This document shows positions 1 to 10,084 of a stretch of 64,000 nt of DNA, in pieces. How positions within the stretch are numbered: position 1 is the stretch's first letter; every line of letters starts with the position of its first letter. Source of the DNA: Saccharothrix tamanrassetensis (GTDB lineage Bacteria; Actinomycetota; Actinomycetes; Mycobacteriales; Pseudonocardiaceae); contig NZ_JACHJN010000006.1 of the NCBI RefSeq assembly GCF_014203665.1, positions 310,001 to 374,000 of the forward strand, in the 5' to 3' direction. A program made the translations under genes and the position numbers. The notes beneath the pieces were generated by a model. That model did not search any database. It had not been told where the DNA came from and saw only the letters and a list, made by a program, of their open reading frames with translations.

Positions 1-1
1 C

Positions 2-601
2 AAGACGACGCTGTTCAAGACCATCGTGGGGCTCGAGGAGCCCGACGGCGGCACGGTGAAGGTCGGCGAGACGGTCAAGCTGTCCTACGTCGACCAGAAC
101 CGCGGCGGCATCGACCCGAAGAAGAACGTGTGGGAGGTCGTCTCCGACGGTCTCGACTACATCCACGTCGGCAACGTCGAGATGCCGTCGCGGGCGTACG
201 TCAGCGCGTTCGGCTTCAAGGGCCCCGACCAGCAGAAGCCGGCGGGCGTGCTGTCCGGCGGCGAGCGCAACCGGCTCAACCTGGCGCTCACCCTCAAGCA
301 GGGCGGAAACCTGATCCTGCTCGACGAGCCGACGAACGACCTGGACGTGGAGACCCTGGGTTCACTGGAGAACGCACTGGAGCAGTTCCCCGGCTGCGCC
401 GTGGTCATCTCGCACGACCGGTGGTTCCTGGACCGCGTCGCCACGCACATCCTGGCGTGGGAGGGCACCGACGAGAACCCGTCCCAGTGGTACTGGTTCG
501 AGGGCAACTTCGAGGGCTACGAGAAGAACAAGGTGGAGCGTCTGGGCGCGGAGGCCGCGAGGCCGCACCGCGTCACCTACCGCAAGCTCACACGAGACTG
601 A
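2..601 (+). CDS. ettA: Energy-dependent translational throttle protein EttA (ABC-F ATPase), C-terminal part
   Basis: Cytosolic ABC-F protein. Members bind the ribosomal E site and gate entry into elongation according to the ATP/ADP ratio. The window opens inside the second Walker A (KTTLF at base 2), so only the last 199 residues, the second nucleotide-binding domain, are present. Seen here are the ABC signature LSGGERNRLN (about 250-280), Walker B LLDEPTNDLD (about 316-345) and the switch histidine in SHDRWFLD (about 409-432). The tail, YWFEGNFEGYEKNKVERLG, is typical of EttA rather than of antibiotic-resistance ABC-F proteins. It ends 16 nt before the proline-rich gene, so the two are probably cotranscribed. 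The 5' end lies outside the window. Confidence 0.95.
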   Translation, partial: KTTLFKTIVGLEEPDGGTVKVGETVKLSYVDQNRGGIDPKKNVWEVVSDGLDYIHVGNVEMPSRAYVSAFGFKGPDQQKPAGVLSGGERNRLNLALTLKQGGNLILLDEPTNDLDVETLGSLENALEQFPGCAVVISHDRWFLDRVATHILAWEGTDENPSQWYWFEGNFEGYEKNKVERLGAEAARPHRVTYRKLTRD

Positions 602-617
602 GCCGGGTAGGGACACC

Positions 618-3600
618 GTGGCGGCGAGGGGCGAAGCGCAGGCGGACATCGAGGTGAGCACGCTGGTCGTGCCCGCCTGGCGGCTGCGTTGGCGGGCACC
701 GGAACTGGCGCTGGTGCTGGGCGAGCGCGCGGTAGCGCTCGCCTCCGCCCGCCGCGACGAGGTCGACCGGTTGCGCGCGGAGTCCCTGGTGGTCTTCGCG
801 AGCAACCGGATGGGCCGCGGGGTCAAGACCGCCGACCGGGCGCTGGACGCCCTGAAGGCGGCCGAGACCGAAGCGGAGCACGAGACGGCGTGGCGGCTGC
901 GCGTCGAGTTGGCCGACAGCGCCCGTTCGGTGGGCGCTCCGCTGACCGGCTTCGCCGCCGTCCGCCCCGTTCTCGAAGCCGAGGGCGTGCCGGACGCGCT
1001 GCGCGCCTCGGCACTCGTGCAGGCCAGTGAGTGCCTGGTGTCCGTGGGCCGGGGCGCGGCCTTGGCCCAGGCCTTGGCGGAAGCCGACCACCTCTACGCG
1101 TCCGACCCGGTCCTGGACCACGACACCGCCCTGCTGCTGCGCGGCCTGCTCCGGGCCGCGGCGGCAGGCCAGCACCGGCGCTGGGGCGACCTCGACGCGG
1201 CGATCGGGGCAGGCCGCGAAGGCTTGGCACTGCTGGACCAGTTGACGGACCAGGAGTCCGACAGCGGCCAGGTGCGCGGCAGCCTCACCGTGGAGCTGGT
1301 GTGCGCCCTGATGGACGCCGACAAGCCTGCCGAAGCGTCCGAAACCGGAACCCCGCTCCTGGACCGCCCGGTCCGCGCCCCGTCGGCATCGTCCACGGGC
1401 TGGTTGCGCCTGGCGCTGGCGACCAGGGTCCACCTCCCGGCCGGCCGGGTGGACCAGGCGCGCGACCTGCTCAAGGACGCGGCCGACAGCGCGGAACGCC
1501 ACCAGTTGGACACCCTGCTGGCGGAAAGCCTGCTGGCCCTGGCCCACCTCAACGAGGTCTCCGGCGACCTGTCGGAAGCCCTGGCCAACCTCCGCTCCGC
1601 CCACGCGGCCGAACGCCGCAGGGCCCGAGCCGTCTACGCGGTGCGGGCGAGGCTGGCCGCCGAGTTCTCCGGCGTGCACCGCCAGCCGACCGGCCTGCAC
1701 GACCAGTTGACGGCCCTGCTGCGCCGGGAACCACGCACGACCTCCCCACAACCGGAGCCGAACCTGGCCCCCGAGGTCAAGCAGCAACTACGCCAGTGGC
1801 GCCCGGTCCAGGTCCACCGAGCGGAAGGCCTGCGCGTCAAACGCGCCCGCAGGGCCGCCGAGGACATGACGGTCGAAGGCATCTCCGCGGCCCGAGCCCA
1901 CGCAGCCGACCGCTGGCGCCTGGTCCAACCCTTCGGCGACCCAACCCCCCAAGCCGACCCGGCCGCCCCACCCAGCGGTCGCCGCCGGGCTCCTGACCTC
2001 GCCGACCAACCACCTCTCACCCCGCCCACCGCACCTGTTACGCCTGCCGCAATCCCCGCACCCCCTGCGACGCCCACCGTTCCGCCTGTCGCACCGACCA
2101 CCCCAGCGGAGCCCGAGCACGTCCCCCAGGGAAGGCCGGAACACGCGAGGAGCGGTGAAGCCCGCCCGATCCTCAACCGTCCCGGCCCCCAGACCTACCT
2201 CGAACAGACCTACCTGGAACGGACGTTCCCACCCGCCACCCCGGCACCTCCCCAGGCGGCAACCCACCACGCGCTTCCCACCCCGCCGAGCCCCGCACAC
2301 ACCACTGCGCCGCCCTCGACCGCCCCTCCTCCGGCTGCCACTGCTCAGGCCGCCCCTCCGCCGATCGTTACTCCACCGGTCGCCACTCCTCCTCCGGCTG
2401 TCATCCCGCCGCCCGCGTCGCCACAGGCACCCCTCGCGGATCAGTCGGAGACGACACACGTCTTCCCCCGACTTCCCCAGGACCCGGCGCCGCACGACGC
2501 GCCCGATCCCGGCGACGATCAGCGGACCCCGGCCCCGCCGGACCAGGGCTTGCCCATTCCGCCCCAGCCAGGAGTCCCGACGACGCCACCAGGCGTCAGC
2601 GGGCTCGCCAGGGCGTTCCAGCCGGTTCACCCGGACTCGCCGCGCGCCGCTTCCGCCCCGAACCCCGGATCCCCGTCTGCCCCCGGATTTCCGTCTGACG
2701 CCGGATCCCTTGCGGACGCCGGATCGCCGACTGACACCGGATCACCTACGGGCGCCGTACCTCCGGCGGAGGCCGGACTGCCGGCGGCTCAGGCCATGCA
2801 CTTCGAGACCGGTTACTCCGGGTCCGAGTCGTATCGGCCGGAGGCCGACGCCGCCGAGTCCTCGGGTTTTGCGGGCAGTTCCGCGCCGGAATTCCGTAGC
2901 GAAGACTTCACGGTCGGTAGCACGACCGGTGCTTTTGTTTCCGGCGCTACCGGAGTCGGTGATTCGACGTTCGCCGGAACTCCGACGAGCGAGCCCGCAG
3001 GCGCAGGCGGAGGGGCTCATGACCCGGTTGCTGCCGACTCCCGACGTGGCGCGGCCGAAACCGAGTCACGTGTGGCTGAGACCGAGTCACGTGCGGCTCA
3101 AACTGCGCCAGGTGCGGCTGAGAGCAGGTCGGACACTGCCGAAACTGGGCCGGATGCGACCGAGGCCGAGTCGGATGCGGGCGGGACCGAGCGGAGTGTG
3201 TCTGCTGCCGGGTTGATCGCCGCTGCTGGTGCGGTGCGGAGTGGACGGCGGCGGGCTGCCCGGGAGGCGGCTGGAGGCGGTTCCGAGGAGCCTGTTGCGC
3301 CGGCTGTCGTTCCCCAGGGCGCGGATGGGGGGAGTGTGCTGGAGACGCTGAAGGCTGCCGGGCTGCTCGACTCCCAGCGCGCCGGAGGGCGGCGGCGGGC
3401 TCCGGAGGCGCCTGAAGCACTTGAGCTGCCTGAAGCGCTGAAGGTGCCCGAAGCACCTCACGACCCGGGGACGCCTGACACTCCGATGACGCCTGACACT
3501 CCAATGACGCCCAAGGCCCCCAGGATGCCCGAGGCCCCCAGGATGCCCGAGGCCCCCGGAATGTTCGAGACTCCCAGGATGCCCGAGGCCCCCGGAATGT

Positions 3601-4772
3601 TCGAGACTCCCAGGATGCCCGAGGCCTCCGGCATGGCTGAGGCGTCCGGGGCACCTGAGACCTTCGAAGGACTCGACGCATCCGAGGCTCCGCGAATGCC
3701 TGAGTCGCTGAACGTGCCCGCGCCGAGCGAGGACGTCCAGTGGCGGGTCGAGGCTCCGTCCCGGAGGCGGGAGGACGCTCCTCCGTCGGTCAGCAGGACT
3801 CCGTCCTCCGTGGACATGTTCGACTCGCCGACCATGGTCCGGCCCTCGGTGCCTGATGACGACGTGCCGCCGGTCGGGTTGGGGGCTGCCTTCGTCAAAG
3901 GCCCCGTGATCCCCACCGCGCGGGTGCCCGAACCGCCCGACGTCCCGGAACCGGGCGACAAGCCGTCGCCGTCACAGCCGGATCCGCTGACTGATCCGCT
4001 GACTGATCCGTTGCCCGGGCCACTGCCGGAGCCGCTGCCGGAGCCCCTACCCAAGCGGCTGCCCGACCCACCGCGCGAGCCGTCGCACGAACCATCGCCC
4101 AAGCCGCAGCCCGAACCGTCGCCGAATCCGGTGCCCGACGTCCCTGACGCGCCCGACCTCCCTCACACGCCCGACGTGCCCGACGTGCCCGAGCCCGACC
4201 AGGTGCCGCCGGTCCCGATCCCGGACCAGGTGCCGCCGAGTCCGTTCGGGCCGTCCAGCTTCCTCGGCCACGCGGACGTGGAGGACGACGAGCCCATGCC
4301 CGCACCCCCGCCGGCGTCGGCCGCGAAGACGGGAACGCCCCAGAGGCCTGAAACGCCCCAGACGCCTGAAACGCTCCAGACCCCTGACGCACCCGAAGGG
4401 CCCGAAACGGCCGATGGCGCCAAGCCGGGGGAAGAGCCGTTCGTCACAGCCGTGGTGGTGGGCGGCACGGCCATCGAGTTGCCGCCGATCATGGAACCCG
4501 ATCCGCCCGTGTCCGAATCGCCCAGCGTCACGCGCGCCTCACGCCGCCCGAAGAGCGACCTCAGCCTCGCCGAGCTGCTCGCCGAGGCCCTGGTCGCCTA
4601 CGAGGCCGGTCGACGGGAGGACGAGGCCGCCCAGGCCGGCACCAGCGCCGCAGACCCCGAGAGCACCGTGCCGATCGTGCCGGTGGGCGCACCGGAGACC
4701 GACAACGAGACCACCGCGCCCATCCGGCGGGTGACCGGCGAACCGCCGCGGTGGACGTTGCCCGAAAGCTGA
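618..4772 (+). CDS. Giant TPR/proline-rich hypothetical protein (1384 aa)
   Basis: Unknown function. Residues 1 to about 380 are alanine/leucine-rich helices with TPR-like spacing, probably a helical-repeat scaffold. From about 430 to 1300 the protein is low complexity: Pro/Ala/Thr-rich, then Ser/Gly/Glu/Ala, then short tandem motifs of the MPEAP-GMFET kind (bases about 3520-3640) and DPLTDPLP/EPLPEPLP (about 3985-4060). The last 80 residues regain order, with an amphipathic helix SDLSLAELLAEALVAYEAGR (about 1314-1333). No signal peptide or membrane segment is visible. The GTG start at 618 lies 16 nt after ettA. The whole length is open with strong GC3 bias, so it looks translated despite its composition. 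A surface or division scaffold is possible but unproven. Confidence 0.75.
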   Translation: MAARGEAQADIEVSTLVVPAWRLRWRAPELALVLGERAVALASARRDEVDRLRAESLVVFASNRMGRGVKTADRALDALKAAETEAEHETAWRLRVELADSARSVGAPLTGFAAVRPVLEAEGVPDALRASALVQASECLVSVGRGAALAQALAEADHLYASDPVLDHDTALLLRGLLRAAAAGQHRRWGDLDAAIGAGREGLALLDQLTDQESDSGQVRGSLTVELVCALMDADKPAEASETGTPLLDRPVRAPSASSTGWLRLALATRVHLPAGRVDQARDLLKDAADSAERHQLDTLLAESLLALAHLNEVSGDLSEALANLRSAHAAERRRARAVYAVRARLAAEFSGVHRQPTGLHDQLTALLRREPRTTSPQPEPNLAPEVKQQLRQWRPVQVHRAEGLRVKRARRAAEDMTVEGISAARAHAADRWRLVQPFGDPTPQADPAAPPSGRRRAPDLADQPPLTPPTAPVTPAAIPAPPATPTVPPVAPTTPAEPEHVPQGRPEHARSGEARPILNRPGPQTYLEQTYLERTFPPATPAPPQAATHHALPTPPSPAHTTAPPSTAPPPAATAQAAPPPIVTPPVATPPPAVIPPPASPQAPLADQSETTHVFPRLPQDPAPHDAPDPGDDQRTPAPPDQGLPIPPQPGVPTTPPGVSGLARAFQPVHPDSPRAASAPNPGSPSAPGFPSDAGSLADAGSPTDTGSPTGAVPPAEAGLPAAQAMHFETGYSGSESYRPEADAAESSGFAGSSAPEFRSEDFTVGSTTGAFVSGATGVGDSTFAGTPTSEPAGAGGGAHDPVAADSRRGAAETESRVAETESRAAQTAPGAAESRSDTAETGPDATEAESDAGGTERSVSAAGLIAAAGAVRSGRRRAAREAAGGGSEEPVAPAVVPQGADGGSVLETLKAAGLLDSQRAGGRRRAPEAPEALELPEALKVPEAPHDPGTPDTPMTPDTPMTPKAPRMPEAPRMPEAPGMFETPRMPEAPGMFETPRMPEASGMAEASGAPETFEGLDASEAPRMPESLNVPAPSEDVQWRVEAPSRRREDAPPSVSRTPSSVDMFDSPTMVRPSVPDDDVPPVGLGAAFVKGPVIPTARVPEPPDVPEPGDKPSPSQPDPLTDPLTDPLPGPLPEPLPEPLPKRLPDPPREPSHEPSPKPQPEPSPNPVPDVPDAPDLPHTPDVPDVPEPDQVPPVPIPDQVPPSPFGPSSFLGHADVEDDEPMPAPPPASAAKTGTPQRPETPQTPETLQTPDAPEGPETADGAKPGEEPFVTAVVVGGTAIELPPIMEPDPPVSESPSVTRASRRPKSDLSLAELLAEALVAYEAGRREDEAAQAGTSAADPESTVPIVPVGAPETDNETTAPIRRVTGEPPRWTLPES

Positions 4773-4976
4773 GAAATGATTTGAGGTTTTAATGAGGTTT
4801 CCCGCGGGTAACAAAGGCGGGACGCCGAAAATAGCCTTGCCAGGATGAATTTTCCACTTTACCGCAAGTGGTTCGATTCAGTCGCCAGGGTTGCGCCGAC
4901 CGGGTCGCGCACATCTGGTTAAGTGGTGCGCGGACCCGGCACACAGAGGTGCCGGATAGCGTGGAGTCGCCTGAAC
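4773..4976. promoter_or_regulatory. Intergenic leader/promoter region of gdh
   Basis: About 200 nt without a gene. The first half is markedly AT-richer than its neighbours. A TTAAGT (about 4919-4924) and a TAGCGT hexamer (about 4957-4962) precede the chosen gdh start, but their spacing is longer than a standard -35/-10 pair, so the promoter assignment is tentative. Confidence 0.35.
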
Positions 4977-7900
4977 ATGACCTCGACTGGAGTCCCGTCC
5001 CGATCGGAGCTCGCCACCCGTCACGATGCCGGTGCCGGCCGTACGGCCAGTCCCGAACAAGCTCGTGACGAATTGATCGAACGGGCCGCCGCCAACGCCC
5101 CGGAGTTGGCCGACCTGATCCGCCTGTACTACCGCCACGTCCCCGCCGAGGAAGTCAACGACGACGACCCGGTGGACCTGGTCGGTGCGGTCCGGTCGAA
5201 CTACCGGCTCGCCGAGACCCGGGTGCCCGGCCGCCCGGTGGTGCGCATCCTCAACCCGACGCGCGTGCACGACGGCTGGACCTGCCCCGCGACCGTCGTG
5301 CAGGTGGTGACCGACGACATGCCCTACCTGGTCGACTCGGTGGCCTCCGAGCTGACCCGCGGCGGCGTGCAGGTGCACCGGGTGGTGCACCCGATCGTCG
5401 TGGTGCGCCGCGACCCGGTGACCGGTGCGCTCAACGAGGTCCTGCCGACCGCCGACCCGGCCGACCCGCCGGCGGACGCGATGGCCGAGTCCTGGATGTA
5501 CATCGAGGTCGACCTGCTGACCGACCCGGACCGGGCGCGGGAGCTGGAGACCAAGCTCCACACCGTCCTCAACGACGTGCGCGAGGTCGTCGAGGACACC
5601 CGCAAGATGACCGACACCGCCCTCCAGCTGGCCGACCAGCTGCAGGCCTCGCCGCCGCCGCTGGACTCCTCCGAGGTCGACGACGGCGCCCGGCTGCTCC
5701 GCTGGCTGGCCGCCGACCACTTCACGTTCCTCGGCTACCGCCAGTACGAGCTGGTCCACGACGACCCGACGACCGGCGGCGACCCCGCCCTGCGCGCGGT
5801 GCTGGCCAGCGGGCTGGGGGTGCTCAGACAGGACAGCCTCGCGGCGCGCAGCCTCACCGCCGGACCGGACGCGGGCGCGCAGGCCCTCTCGCCCAAGCTG
5901 CTCGTGCTGACCCAGGCCAGCGCCCAGTCCAGCGTGCACCGCTCGGTCTACCCGTACTACGTGGGCGTCAAGACGTTCGACGCGGACGGCAACGTCACCG
6001 GTGAGCACCGCTTCCTGGGTGTGTTCTCCACGACCGCCCTGCACGAGGACGTGCTGGACATCCCGGCCATCGAGCGCCGGGTCCGCGACGTCATCCACCG
6101 CGCCGGCTTCCCGCTGCACTCCTACTCGGGGCAGCGGATGCTGGAGGTGATCCAGAACTACCCGCGCACCGAGCTGTTCTCCGTCGACACGGACACGCTC
6201 TACCAGACCGTGACGGGGGTGATCGCGCTCGCCGAACGCCGCCGGCTGCGGCTGTTCCTGCGCCGCGACCCGTACGGCCGGTTCTACTCGTGCCTGGTCT
6301 ACCTGCCGCGCGACCGCTACACCACGACCTCGCGGCTGGCCATGCAGGAAGTCCTGATCGACCAGCTGGGCGGCGTCAACCTGGAGTACAGCGCCCGCGT
6401 CGGCGAGTCCGCGCTGGCCCGCGTGCACTTCATGGTGCACACCGACCCGAGCCGCCAGAGCGAGCCGGACACCACCTACATCCAGCAGTTGCTGGCCGAG
6501 GCGGTCCGCTCGTGGGACGACCGCATGGTCGAGGCGGTGCTGGCCGACGGCCAGGGCCTGGGCGCCGAGTCGGCCTCCGAGCAGGGCCAGCGGTTCGCCG
6601 CGGCGTTCCCGGAGGCCTACAAGGAGGACTTCACCGCCGCCGAGGGCCTGGCGGACTTCCGGCGGATCGAGGCGCTCGGCCAGGGCGACCTGGACATGGT
6701 GTTCTACGTGCCGCGCAACGCCGAGCCGGGGGAGCGGCGGTTCAAGCTGTTCCTCGCGGGCGCCCGGATCACGCTGTCCGACGTGCTGCCGATGCTCCAG
6801 CGCATGGGCGTGGTCGTGGTGGACGAGCGCCCGTACGAGCTGGTCCGCGACGACGGCACGGAGTGCTGGATCTACGACTTCGGCCTGCGCATCGACCAGG
6901 TGACGCTGGACAAGCTGTCCGAGGAGGACCTGGAGTCGGTGCGCACCCGGTTCCAGGACGCGTTCGCCGCCGCGTGGCGCGGGGTGGCCGAGGTCGACGG
7001 GTTCAACACCCTGGTGCTCAAGGCCGGCGTCACGTGGCAGCAGGCCGCGATGCTGCGCGCCTACGCGAAGTACCTGCGCCAGGGCGGCACCCCGTACAGC
7101 CAGGACTACATCGAGGACGCCGTCCTGGCCCACACCGAGGTCGCCAAGGCGCTGGTCAGCCTGTTCGAGGCCCGGTTCGACCCGGCGCTGGAGGACGCGC
7201 AGCGCGCCACCCGCACCGAGATGCTGGTCGGTGAGATCACCGCCCTCATCGACGACGTGAAGAGCCTGGACGCCGACCGCATCCTGCGCAGCCTGCTGAC
7301 CCTCGTGCAGGCCACGCTGCGCACGAACTACTTCGTGCGGGACGCGGACGGCACCCCGCGCCCGTACCTGGCGGTCAAGCTGGACCCGCGCGCGATCCCG
7401 GACCTGCCGCAGCCGCGGCCCCGGTTCGAGATCTTCGTGTACTCGCCCCGCATCGAGGGCGTGCACCTGCGGTTCGGCCCGGTCGCGCGCGGCGGTCTGC
7501 GCTGGTCCGACCGGCGCGAGGACTTCCGCACCGAGATCCTGGGCCTGGTGAAGGCGCAGGCCGTGAAGAACGCAGTCATCGTGCCGGTGGGCGCGAAGGG
7601 CGGCTTCGTGGTGAAGAAGCCGCCGACGCCGACCGGTGACCCCGGTCTGGACCGCGAGGCGTTCCTGGCCGAGGGCATCGCGTGCTACCGGCAGTTCATC
7701 TCCGGCCTGCTGGACCTGACCGACAACCTGAGCTCGGGCACCGTCGTCCCGGCGCCGCAGGTGGTCCGGCACGACGGCGACGACTCGTACCTGGTGGTCG
7801 CGGCGGACAAGGGCACGGCGTCGTTCTCCGACATCGCCAACGAGGTGTCCAAGTCCTACGGCTTCTGGCTGGGCGACGCGTTCGCGTCCGGTGGCTCGGT

Positions 7901-9932
7901 CGGCTACGACCACAAGGCCATGGGCATCACCGCCAAGGGCGCGTGGGAGAGCGTGAAGCGGCACTTCCGCGAGCTCGGCACGGACACCCAGACCGAGGAG
8001 TTCACCGTCGTCGGCGTCGGCGACATGTCCGGTGACGTGTTCGGCAACGGGATGCTGCTGTCCGAGCACATCCGCCTGGTCGCCGCGTTCGACCACCGGC
8101 ACGTCTTCATCGACCCGAACCCGACCACGGCCCCCGCGTTCGCCGAGCGCAAGCGGCTGTTCGAGCTGCCGCGCTCCTCGTGGGACGACTACGACCGCTC
8201 GCTGATCAGCGCGGGCGGCGGCGTGTGGCCGCGCACGGCGAAGTCCATCCCGGTCAGCGAGGAGGCTCGCGAGGCGCTGGGCCTGCCCGAGGGCGTGACG
8301 AAGCTGTCGCCGCCGGACCTGATGAAGGCCGTCCTGCTCGCGCCGGTGGACCTGCTGTGGAACGGCGGCATCGGCACCTACGTGAAGGCGGGCGCCGAGT
8401 CGCACGCCGAGGTGGGCGACAAGGCCAACGACGCGATCCGGGTGAACGGCGCGGACCTGCGGGTGAAGGTCGTCGGCGAGGGCGGCAACCTGGGCCTGAC
8501 CCAGCGCGGCCGGATCGAGTTCGCCCGGGCGGGGGGCAAGGTCAACACCGACGCGCTGGACAACTCGGCGGGCGTGGACTGCTCCGACCACGAGGTCAAC
8601 ATCAAGATCCTGCTCGACGAACTGGTCCGGGACGGCAGGCTCGACCAGGACCAGCGCAACGAGCTGCTCGGCCAGATGACCGACGAGGTCGGCGAGCTGG
8701 TGCTGAACGACAACTACTCGCAGAACTTCGTCCTGGGCGTGTCCCGCGCCCACGCCGCGCCGATGCTGTCCGTGCACGCCCGGCTGGTCGCCGACCTGGA
8801 ACAGCGCGGCGTGCTCGACCGGACGCTGGAGGCGCTGCCGTCGGCCGCCGAGTTCAAGGCGCTGGAGAAGGCGGGCGACGGCCTGACCTCGCCGGAGCTG
8901 GCGACCATGTTGGCGCACGTGAAGCTGGCGCTGAAGGAGGAGGTGCTGGCCGGCGACCTGCCGACGATCGACGTCATGGCGCGCAAGCTGCCCGACTACT
9001 TCCCCAGCGAGCTGCGCGAGCGGTTCGGCGACGCCATCGGCAACCACCCGCTGTCCCGCGAGATCATCACCACGGTGCTGGTCAACGAGGTGGTGGACGG
9101 CGGCGGCGTGTCCTACCCGTTCCGGCTGACCGAGGAGATCAGCGCGTCCGCGACGGACGCCGTGCGGGCGTACACGATCGTCACCGCGATCTACGACCTG
9201 CCGTCGCTGTGGCGGGAGATCCGCGCGCTGGACAGCGTCATCCCGACCGACGTGCAGGACGACATGGTCCTGGAGACCCGCCGCCTGCTGGACCGCGCGT
9301 CCCGCTGGCTGCTCACCAACCGCCCGCAGCCGCTGGCGGTCGGCTCGACCATCAGCCGCTTCGCGGGCGTGGTCGGCGAACTGGCCCCGAAGACCCTGGA
9401 CCTGCTGCAGGGCCGGGAGAAGGAGTCGGTGGTCGCGCACGTCGAGCGGTTGGTCGAGGCCGGCGTGCCGGTGGAGCTGGCGCAGCGCATCGCCGTGCTG
9501 CTGTTCACCTACGGCCTGCTGGACGTGACCGAGGTGGCCGAACTCGCCGAGCGCGAGGAGGGCCTGGGCGCGGGCACCGAGCGCTCGCACCTGGAGACGG
9601 CCGAGCTGTACTTCGCGCTGTCGGAGCACCTGGACGTCGACCGGATGCTCAGCTCGGTCAGCGGCCTGGAGCGCGGGAACCGGTGGCACGCCCTCGCCCG
9701 GCTGGCGCTGCGGGACGACTTCTACTCGTCGCTGCGGTCGATCACGATCGACGTGCTGCGGTCCAGCGAGCCGGGTGACCCGGCGGCGGACAAGATCGCC
9801 GCGTGGGAACAGGCGAACGCCTCGCGGTTGGGCCGGGCGCGAGCGGCGCTCGCGGAGATCAACCGGGTCAACCGACTGGACCTGGCGACGCTGTCGGTGG
9901 CGGCGCGACAGGTGCGGAGCATGATCCGCTAG
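4977..9932 (+). CDS. gdh: NAD-specific glutamate dehydrogenase, large (GDH-180) type
   Basis: Catabolic cytosolic enzyme interconverting glutamate with 2-oxoglutarate and ammonium using NAD+. Its 1651 residues fit the large bacterial GDH family: N-terminal ACT-like regulatory region, central catalytic domain, C-terminal helical domain. The catalytic lysine region is KNAVIVPVGAKGGFVVKK (residues about 865-882) and the nucleotide-binding loop is GVGDMSGDVFGNGM (about 1013-1026). I chose ATG 4977 over the upstream GTG 4923 because GGAG at 4963-4966 gives a usable ribosome site and the intervening 18 residues look unlike the family. A preceding 200-nt AT-richer leader separates it from the proline-rich gene. 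A strong hairpin follows the stop. The position beside ettA matches mycobacteria. Confidence 0.96.
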   Translation: MTSTGVPSRSELATRHDAGAGRTASPEQARDELIERAAANAPELADLIRLYYRHVPAEEVNDDDPVDLVGAVRSNYRLAETRVPGRPVVRILNPTRVHDGWTCPATVVQVVTDDMPYLVDSVASELTRGGVQVHRVVHPIVVVRRDPVTGALNEVLPTADPADPPADAMAESWMYIEVDLLTDPDRARELETKLHTVLNDVREVVEDTRKMTDTALQLADQLQASPPPLDSSEVDDGARLLRWLAADHFTFLGYRQYELVHDDPTTGGDPALRAVLASGLGVLRQDSLAARSLTAGPDAGAQALSPKLLVLTQASAQSSVHRSVYPYYVGVKTFDADGNVTGEHRFLGVFSTTALHEDVLDIPAIERRVRDVIHRAGFPLHSYSGQRMLEVIQNYPRTELFSVDTDTLYQTVTGVIALAERRRLRLFLRRDPYGRFYSCLVYLPRDRYTTTSRLAMQEVLIDQLGGVNLEYSARVGESALARVHFMVHTDPSRQSEPDTTYIQQLLAEAVRSWDDRMVEAVLADGQGLGAESASEQGQRFAAAFPEAYKEDFTAAEGLADFRRIEALGQGDLDMVFYVPRNAEPGERRFKLFLAGARITLSDVLPMLQRMGVVVVDERPYELVRDDGTECWIYDFGLRIDQVTLDKLSEEDLESVRTRFQDAFAAAWRGVAEVDGFNTLVLKAGVTWQQAAMLRAYAKYLRQGGTPYSQDYIEDAVLAHTEVAKALVSLFEARFDPALEDAQRATRTEMLVGEITALIDDVKSLDADRILRSLLTLVQATLRTNYFVRDADGTPRPYLAVKLDPRAIPDLPQPRPRFEIFVYSPRIEGVHLRFGPVARGGLRWSDRREDFRTEILGLVKAQAVKNAVIVPVGAKGGFVVKKPPTPTGDPGLDREAFLAEGIACYRQFISGLLDLTDNLSSGTVVPAPQVVRHDGDDSYLVVAADKGTASFSDIANEVSKSYGFWLGDAFASGGSVGYDHKAMGITAKGAWESVKRHFRELGTDTQTEEFTVVGVGDMSGDVFGNGMLLSEHIRLVAAFDHRHVFIDPNPTTAPAFAERKRLFELPRSSWDDYDRSLISAGGGVWPRTAKSIPVSEEAREALGLPEGVTKLSPPDLMKAVLLAPVDLLWNGGIGTYVKAGAESHAEVGDKANDAIRVNGADLRVKVVGEGGNLGLTQRGRIEFARAGGKVNTDALDNSAGVDCSDHEVNIKILLDELVRDGRLDQDQRNELLGQMTDEVGELVLNDNYSQNFVLGVSRAHAAPMLSVHARLVADLEQRGVLDRTLEALPSAAEFKALEKAGDGLTSPELATMLAHVKLALKEEVLAGDLPTIDVMARKLPDYFPSELRERFGDAIGNHPLSREIITTVLVNEVVDGGGVSYPFRLTEEISASATDAVRAYTIVTAIYDLPSLWREIRALDSVIPTDVQDDMVLETRRLLDRASRWLLTNRPQPLAVGSTISRFAGVVGELAPKTLDLLQGREKESVVAHVERLVEAGVPVELAQRIAVLLFTYGLLDVTEVAELAEREEGLGAGTERSHLETAELYFALSEHLDVDRMLSSVSGLERGNRWHALARLALRDDFYSSLRSITIDVLRSSEPGDPAADKIAAWEQANASRLGRARAALAEINRVNRLDLATLSVAARQVRSMIR

Positions 9933-9933
9933 C

Positions 9934-9971
9934 CGAACGGGGCCGGGTCCTGAGGGACCCGGCCCCGTTCG
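9934..9971 (+). terminator. Hairpin terminator after gdh
   Basis: Perfect 17-bp inverted repeat (9934-9950 with 9955-9971) around a TGAG loop, starting 2 nt after the gdh stop. No T-tract follows, as is common in high-GC actinomycetes. Confidence 0.85.
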
Positions 9972-10067
9972 CCGGCGCGGCAGCCGACGAACGCGGGCGA
10001 CCGGACGGAGGTCCGGGCGCGTGGCGACGCTCGTGCCGCCGGACCCGGCTGCGCGGTGGCACGGCCG

Positions 10068-10084
10068 TAGAGTCACCCGGTGTG
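10068..10084 (+). promoter_or_regulatory. Leaderless promoter of the LacI-HTH/winged-helix gene
   Basis: A TAGAGT -10 hexamer (10068-10073) lies 8 nt before GTG 10082. This is the spacing expected when transcription begins at the start codon. No ribosome site is visible upstream. Confidence 0.5.

Noticed and set aside
588-1787. 399-residue minus-strand frame over the proline-rich gene
   Set aside because: Composition mirrors the opposite strand; the plus frame follows ettA and has TPR-like helices.
4878-10076. 1732-residue minus-strand frame covering all of gdh
   Set aside because: Arg/Val/His-rich reverse complement of a GC3-biased gene; no family-like sequence, while gdh on the plus strand is unmistakable.
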